Positions 59,112 to 64,000 of a stretch of 64,000 bases of DNA are shown piece after piece. Each line of letters opens with the position of its first letter. Positions within the stretch are counted from its first letter, which is position 1. The DNA comes from Zunongwangia mangrovi (GTDB lineage Bacteria > Bacteroidota > Bacteroidia > Flavobacteriales > Flavobacteriaceae), in assembly GCF_900112105.1 (NCBI RefSeq), contig NZ_FOKV01000007.1, forward strand, positions 143,493-207,492. The letters run 5' to 3'. The notes under the pieces were generated by a model. That model saw only the letters and a list, made by a program, of their open reading frames with translations, had not been told where the DNA came from and did no database searches. The position numbers and the translations under genes are program-made.

Positions 59112-60113
59112 ATGGCAAGAAAAACTTTTTTTTGTGTTGATGCCCATACTTGTGGGAATCCGGTAAGAGTGGTTGCTGGTGGCGGCCCATTTATCGAAGG
59201 AAAGAACATGAGTGAAAAGCGTCAAAATTTTATGCGGGAATACGATTGGATTCGTCGTGGTTTGATGTTCGAACCACGCGGTCATGATATGATGAGTGGA
59301 AGCATTTTGTTTCCACCTTCAGATCCCATAAATGACTGCGGAATCCTTTTTATTGAAACCAGTGGATGTTTGCCAATGTGCGGGCATGGTACGATTGGTA
59401 CCGTAACGGTTGCCATCGAAGAAGGTTTGGTTTCTCCAAAAGAGCCGGGAACGCTTAGGCTGGAAACTCCGGCAGGGCTCGTAAAAGTGAGTTATACTCA
59501 GGAAGGAAAAAAAGTAAAGTCGGTTAAGATCGTTAATATCAAATCGTATTTAGCGAAAGAAGATATAAGTGTACATAGCGATGTTCTTGGCGAATTAAAA
59601 GTTGATGTTGCTTACGGTGGTAATTTTTATGCTATTGTAGAAGTTCAGGAAAACTTTAAAGGTTTAGAGCAATACCAGGCCAGTGAATTAATTACGTGGA
59701 GCAGGGAGTTAAGAAGTAAATTAAACGAAGCCCATGAATTTATTCATCCAGAAGATCCTACGATCTTTGGTTTAAGTCATATCCAATGGACTGGAGCTGT
59801 GATGGACGAAAATTCTACTGCTCGTAATGCTGTTTTTTATGGCGATAAAGCTATAGATCGTTCGCCTTGCGGTACAGGAACTTCAGCAAGAATGGCTCAC
59901 TGGTATGCTAAAGGAAAGCTTAAAAAAGGTGATCTTTTTGTACACGAAAGTATTATTGGTAGTAAATTTATTGGAAGAATAGAAGAAGAGACAGAATTAG
60001 GCGGTAAAAAAGCGATTGTTCCAAGTATAGAAGGTTGGGCAATGGTTACCGGTTACAATAATATCGTTATCGATGATGACGATCCTTATGCTCACGGATT
60101 TCAGGTACTTTAA
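59112..60113 (+). CDS. 4-hydroxyproline 2-epimerase
   Basis: A 333-residue member of the proline racemase family. The two catalytic cysteines are Cys90 in MCGHGTIG and Cys253 in SPCGTGTSA, so it should be an epimerase rather than a dehydratase (which would have Ser or Thr at one position). It turns trans-4-hydroxy-L-proline into cis-4-hydroxy-D-proline, the first step of the pathway. No signal peptide. It lies six bases after the dehydrogenase and ten bases before the oxidase. The operon context supports hydroxyproline over proline as substrate; an assay would decide. Confidence 0.9.
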   Translation: MARKTFFCVDAHTCGNPVRVVAGGGPFIEGKNMSEKRQNFMREYDWIRRGLMFEPRGHDMMSGSILFPPSDPINDCGILFIETSGCLPMCGHGTIGTVTVAIEEGLVSPKEPGTLRLETPAGLVKVSYTQEGKKVKSVKIVNIKSYLAKEDISVHSDVLGELKVDVAYGGNFYAIVEVQENFKGLEQYQASELITWSRELRSKLNEAHEFIHPEDPTIFGLSHIQWTGAVMDENSTARNAVFYGDKAIDRSPCGTGTSARMAHWYAKGKLKKGDLFVHESIIGSKFIGRIEEETELGGKKAIVPSIEGWAMVTGYNNIVIDDDDPYAHGFQVL

Positions 60114-60123
60114 AATTTAGATT

Positions 60124-61365
60124 ATGAAGAGAGTTGCAATTATTGGTGGTGGAATTACTGGTTTATGCTCGGCTTATTATTTGGTAAAAGCCGGCCACGA
60201 TGTTACCATAGTAGATAAAGGTAATATCACAGATGGCGCTTCTTTTATTAATGCAGGTTATGTGACTCCCAGTCATTTTGTGCCAATTGCAGAACCTGGA
60301 ATGATTAACCAGGGAATTAAGTGGATGTTCAATAATTCTAGTCCGTTTTATATAAAACCGCGCTGGGATATGGATTTCTTTAAGTGGTCCTGGTATTTCA
60401 AAAAATCTTCAACTAAACAAAAAGTAGCGAAAGCTATTCCTGTGCTTAAGGAATTAAATGAAAAAAGTAGAGACCTTTACGCTGAGATGTTAGCATCTTT
60501 AGATTTTGATTTTCACATGGAGCGTAAAGGTCTTCTTATGGTTTATAAAAGTGCGAAGAACGAAGAGCACGAAGCTAAACTTGCTGAAAAAGGAAAAGAA
60601 TTAGGTCTGGATGTTAGTGTTTTGGATAAGAAAGCATTGCATGATCTGGAACCTCAGTTTAGCGAAGACGTTATTGGCGGAGTTCATTATGAATGTGATG
60701 CGCATAGTACACCCAATTTATTTATGAAAAACCTAAAAAAATGGTTAGAAGATAAAGGGGTTAAATTTGTTTTAGAGGAAACGGTTACCGGTTTAGAAGT
60801 AGATGGAAAAACCATTAAAGCTATTTCTACGGAAAAAAATACCATCGAAGCAGACGAATTTATTCTGGCTGCCGGAAGCTGGACGTTCCCTCTTGCTAAG
60901 AAATTAGGTCTTAATATTCCTATCCAACCCGGTAAAGGTTATAGCATGAATATTACCAGAGAAACCAACATTACTTTGCCGGCAATTTTAACCGAAGCTA
61001 AAGTTGCGGTCACACCAATGAAAGGTTTTACCAGGTTTGCCGGAACAATGGAATTATCTGGTGATAATAATACAATTTTACCAAACAGGGTAGAAGCGAT
61101 TGCTAGTGCAGCTTCAAGTTTTTATTCAGGGTTCACATTAACTTCAGAAGAAAAACAATCGGCCAAGAGTGGATTACGACCTGTTTCTCCAGATGGTCTA
61201 CCGTTTATTGGAAAATCTTCAAAATTCAATAATCTGAATGTCGCTGCTGGGCATGCGATGATGGGATGGAGTCTTGGACCAATTACCGGAAAACTTATGT
61301 CTGAAATTATAGATACTAATCATACTTCGGTTTTATTAGAGCCATTTGATCTGGAACGCTTTTAA
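60124..61365 (+). CDS. FAD-dependent D-hydroxyproline oxidase/dehydrogenase
   Basis: A 413-residue DadA/glycine-oxidase-type flavoprotein. FAD motif GGGITG at about residues 8-13 and TIVDKG at the end of the second strand. SGLRPVSPDGLPFIG and AAGHAMMGWSLGP are C-terminal signatures of the DAO family. It should oxidise cis-4-hydroxy-D-proline to 1-pyrroline-4-hydroxy-2-carboxylate, the substrate of the DapA-like enzyme. Last gene of the four-gene operon. A one-subunit oxidase or dehydrogenase is one of two known solutions; the other uses a multi-subunit complex. Confidence 0.88.
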   Translation: MKRVAIIGGGITGLCSAYYLVKAGHDVTIVDKGNITDGASFINAGYVTPSHFVPIAEPGMINQGIKWMFNNSSPFYIKPRWDMDFFKWSWYFKKSSTKQKVAKAIPVLKELNEKSRDLYAEMLASLDFDFHMERKGLLMVYKSAKNEEHEAKLAEKGKELGLDVSVLDKKALHDLEPQFSEDVIGGVHYECDAHSTPNLFMKNLKKWLEDKGVKFVLEETVTGLEVDGKTIKAISTEKNTIEADEFILAAGSWTFPLAKKLGLNIPIQPGKGYSMNITRETNITLPAILTEAKVAVTPMKGFTRFAGTMELSGDNNTILPNRVEAIASAASSFYSGFTLTSEEKQSAKSGLRPVSPDGLPFIGKSSKFNNLNVAAGHAMMGWSLGPITGKLMSEIIDTNHTSVLLEPFDLERF

Positions 61366-61545
61366 AGAAAAATTGCAATAAAGTTTGTGTTAAGTTAAAT
61401 CTTAAAAAATTACGTATTATATATAATAAATACACATAAGCTTTAAAAAAAATAAAACTCTAGTTAATATAGTATAACTATAAGCTAATATATTTTAGCA
61501 GATTCAGCAGAAGATAAAGTAAATTTATTCTGAAAAATTTGCTAT

Positions 61546-63786
61546 ATGAAACGAAAATTTTTAGTTCTTTTTAATCTGCTGTGTTTTAGTGGTCTATTCG
61601 CTCAGGGAACAGTAGATGATTATAAAAGAGCAGAATCCCTGGATACTCTTTTCAGAAATAAAGTTTTTAATACGCCAAGCAGTTTTAACTGGTTAAATAA
61701 AAACGAATTTTGGTATAAAAATAATACCAAGGAAGGAAGTGAATATGTTTTTGTAAATGCTGAAACACAAGAACAAAAATCTGCTTTTGATCATCAAAAA
61801 TTAGCAGCAGCACTTTCAGAAAAATTAGAAAAGGACATTGAAAGTTCCAAAATCGATATTTCTAATCTAAAATTCGATGAAAATAAATCGAATTTAGAAT
61901 TTCAGCTAGATACTATAAAATATAATATAGATCTTGCGGGTTACAAGCTTCGCGTGGTCGAAAATGTTCCGCGTAGAAATTGGGACAGAGGATACTGGGG
62001 AAGAAGAGGAAATGAAAGAGAAGGCGATCCTGTACCATCTCCAGATAAAAAATATACCGCATTTATAAAGAATTCTAATCTTTATATAAAAGACAATAAA
62101 ACCAAAGAAGAAACACAATTAAGTTTCGACGGTACCAAAGGTTTCTTTTATGCTGCAAATATTATCTGGTCGCCAAATAGCGAAAAGATTGTTGCTTATA
62201 AAGTAAGGCCGGGAGAACAGCATGATATCTATTTTGTAGAATCCAGTCCAGACGATCAGCTTCAGCCAAAATTACATACCAGAGATTATACCAAACCAGG
62301 AGATGAATTGGATTTTAAGAGTCCGCAACTTTTTGATGTAGCTTCTCAAAAGCACATTCCGGTAGCGACAGATCTTTTTGATGCTCAGTTTTCCCTTTAT
62401 AATTATCAATGGAAGGATGATAGTTCTTCATTCACATTCGAGTTCAATCAGCGTGGTCACCAGGCATACCGAGTAATTAAAGTTGATGCAAAAACAGGAA
62501 AGGCTACAGCGATAATCGATGAAACCAGCCCTACTTTTATCGATTATAGCGGTAAAAAGTATCGCCATGATGTAAAAGGAAAAGACGAAATTATCTGGGC
62601 ATCAGAGCGTGATGGATACAATCACCTTTATCTTTACGATAGCAATACCGGGAAAGTTAAAAATCAAATAACTTCTGGAAATTGGCCGGTTAGAAAAGTA
62701 GTGGAAGTAGATGACGAAAATCGTCAAATTTATTTTACTGCCAGCGGCTTGGATAAAGGCCAGGATCCTTATTTGATCCATTATTGCCGTATTGATTTCG
62801 ACGGAAAGAATTTTACCCGTTTTACTTCTGAAAACGGAAACCATAAAGTGACTTTTTCTCCAGATAAAGAGTATTATGTAGATCAATATTCCAGAGTAGA
62901 TATGCCGGCGGTAACGGTTCTTAAAAAAACAGGCAAGAAAAAGCCAATATTAGCTTTAGAAGAAGGAGATATTACAGAATTAGAAAAAACAGGCTGGAAA
63001 CAACCTGAAGTTTTTACCGCAAAAGGAAGAGATGGCGAAACTGATATATGGGGAATTATCGTAAGACCTACCAATTTTGATCCTTCAAAAACATATCCAA
63101 TCATCGAATATATTTATGCAGGACCGCACGATTCTTTTGTTCCGAAGGAATTCAGCAGTTATTACTGGGCGTTAAGCTCTTTAGCTGAACTTGGATTTAT
63201 CGTGGTACAAATCGACGGAATGGGAACTTCAAACAGATCTAAAGCCTTTCATGATGTATGTTGGCAAAATTTAAAAGATGCCGGTTTTCCAGATCGTAAA
63301 CTGTGGATCACTGCCGCGGCTGAAAAATATCCTTATATGAATGCCGATAAAGTAGGTATTCGAGGTACTTCTGCCGGTGGACAAAGTGCTGGTGCTGCTT
63401 TGGTTTTTAATTCAGATTTTTATGATGTTGCCGTAGCTTCTTGTGGTTGTCACGATAATAGAATGGATAAGATCTGGTGGAATGAGCAATGGATGGGATA
63501 TCCAATTGGTCCACATTATGCCGCAAATTCAAATATTGAAAATGCAGCCCAATTGCAGGGAAATTTAATGCTTATCGTTGGGGAAGTAGATGATAATGTA
63601 GATCCTGCATCGACCATGCAATTTGCAGATGCCTTGATAAAAGCCAATAAAGATTTTGACCTGGTGGTTTTACCGGGAGAAAATCATACTTCTGGAGGTG
63701 TTTTTGGCGAACGTAAACGAAGAGACTTTTTCGTGAAGCATTTATTAGAGGTAGATCCGCCATCATGGGATAAGGTTTACAATTAA
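61546..63786 (+). CDS. S9 prolyl oligopeptidase / DPP-IV-like peptidase
   Basis: Secreted serine peptidase of 746 residues. Signal peptide ends near LFAQ. A beta-propeller (about 60-480, VPSPDKKYTAF) is followed by the alpha/beta hydrolase domain with Ser609 in GTSAGG, Asp682/683 in EVDDNVDP and His714 in ENHTSGG. It is clearly distinct from the S9 peptidase at 36787: the DPP-IV Glu-Glu entry motif is not seen. It may release proline- or hydroxyproline-containing peptides. It starts 180 AT-rich bases after the oxidase, with its own probable promoter. Confidence 0.88.
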   Translation: MKRKFLVLFNLLCFSGLFAQGTVDDYKRAESLDTLFRNKVFNTPSSFNWLNKNEFWYKNNTKEGSEYVFVNAETQEQKSAFDHQKLAAALSEKLEKDIESSKIDISNLKFDENKSNLEFQLDTIKYNIDLAGYKLRVVENVPRRNWDRGYWGRRGNEREGDPVPSPDKKYTAFIKNSNLYIKDNKTKEETQLSFDGTKGFFYAANIIWSPNSEKIVAYKVRPGEQHDIYFVESSPDDQLQPKLHTRDYTKPGDELDFKSPQLFDVASQKHIPVATDLFDAQFSLYNYQWKDDSSSFTFEFNQRGHQAYRVIKVDAKTGKATAIIDETSPTFIDYSGKKYRHDVKGKDEIIWASERDGYNHLYLYDSNTGKVKNQITSGNWPVRKVVEVDDENRQIYFTASGLDKGQDPYLIHYCRIDFDGKNFTRFTSENGNHKVTFSPDKEYYVDQYSRVDMPAVTVLKKTGKKKPILALEEGDITELEKTGWKQPEVFTAKGRDGETDIWGIIVRPTNFDPSKTYPIIEYIYAGPHDSFVPKEFSSYYWALSSLAELGFIVVQIDGMGTSNRSKAFHDVCWQNLKDAGFPDRKLWITAAAEKYPYMNADKVGIRGTSAGGQSAGAALVFNSDFYDVAVASCGCHDNRMDKIWWNEQWMGYPIGPHYAANSNIENAAQLQGNLMLIVGEVDDNVDPASTMQFADALIKANKDFDLVVLPGENHTSGGVFGERKRRDFFVKHLLEVDPPSWDKVYN

Positions 63787-63840
63787 TGCACTAAGAATCG
63801 TAGAAACAAGCTTAATTTTTTATACCGAAAGATTTATAAT

Positions 63841-64000
63841 ATGAAATTGTACAAAATTGTCACCTGTTTTATTTGCGTTATGATCGCAGGATTAGTTGAA
63901 GTCCGCGCTCAGGGTGATCAAATTCTTGACGGAATTGGAGAAACAGGTTTAATTGCCCGCTATGTTTTTGATAAGGATGCCAAAGACTGGTCTCGTAACA
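63841..64000 (+). CDS. Partial secreted protein with LamG-like start
   Basis: Only the first 53 codons lie in the window. A signal peptide (MKLYKIVTCFICVMIAGLVE) ends near VRAQ. The mature part, DGIGETGLIARYVFDKDAKDW followed by SRN, has the opening typical of LamG/concanavalin-like domains. From memory such starts also occur on secreted glycosidases of the GH127/DUF1680 type and neighbours. The rest is off the right edge. Confidence 0.6.
   Translation, partial: MKLYKIVTCFICVMIAGLVEVRAQGDQILDGIGETGLIARYVFDKDAKDWSRN

Overview
The window looks like chromosome of a member of the Bacteroidota, most likely a free-living Flavobacteriaceae of the Zunongwangia/Salegentibacter/Gramella kind. Genus is inference. 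The evidence is low GC, two SusC/SusD pairs, many lipoproteins with a Cys after a hydrophobic stretch, almost no Shine-Dalgarno sequences, and a clean Bacteroidota-type promoter (TTG-N19-TATATTTG) in front of a tRNA gene.

Region A (1-16140) is a + strand operon of secreted or lipid-anchored glycoside hydrolases: GH2, GH39, GH31, GH97, GH3, GH3, GH29 and a BACON-GH5. GH5 endoglucanase, alpha-xylosidase, beta-galactosidase, beta-glucosidase and alpha-fucosidase together fit complete stripping of (fucosylated) xyloglucan. Its SusC/SusD transporter is not in the window and probably lies to the left. Region B (16150-29800) is mostly housekeeping: tRNA-Arg, mannose-6-phosphate isomerase, small membrane proteins, NTF2-like and DinB proteins, a GNAT, a nitrilase gene broken by a stop codon, a DUF418 protein, a metallophosphoesterase, a further secreted GH3, a thioredoxin-like lipoprotein and an alpha/beta hydrolase gene broken by a small inserted repeat.

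Region C (30005-53880) mixes peptidases with glycosidases: M1 peptidase, M24 Xaa-Pro aminopeptidase, LacZ-type GH2, S9 dipeptidyl peptidase, a DUF6055 putative metalloprotease split by a stop codon, and a GH97 with the retaining (alpha-galactosidase type) Asp. Two tandem SusC/SusD pairs and a surface lipoprotein with a discoidin-like domain follow. Region D (54073-64000) holds an M61 peptidase, an AraC regulator divergent from a complete four-step trans-4-hydroxy-L-proline catabolic operon, a second S9 peptidase, and the start of a LamG-like secreted protein.

The most interesting reading is that regions C and D together are a scavenging system for hydroxyproline-rich glycoproteins (plant extensins or arabinogalactan proteins, or alternatively collagen). 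Proline-directed peptidases and galactosidases would release glycopeptides, SusCD would import them, and the cytoplasmic operon would turn hydroxyproline into 2-oxoglutarate. Beside a xyloglucan locus this would make the window a plant cell-wall island. The second notable item is a dispersed ~91-bp palindromic element: three full copies and one remnant, with TTTA on both sides of each full copy. One copy lies inside an otherwise intact gene, which shows that it moves and that TTTA is a target duplication.
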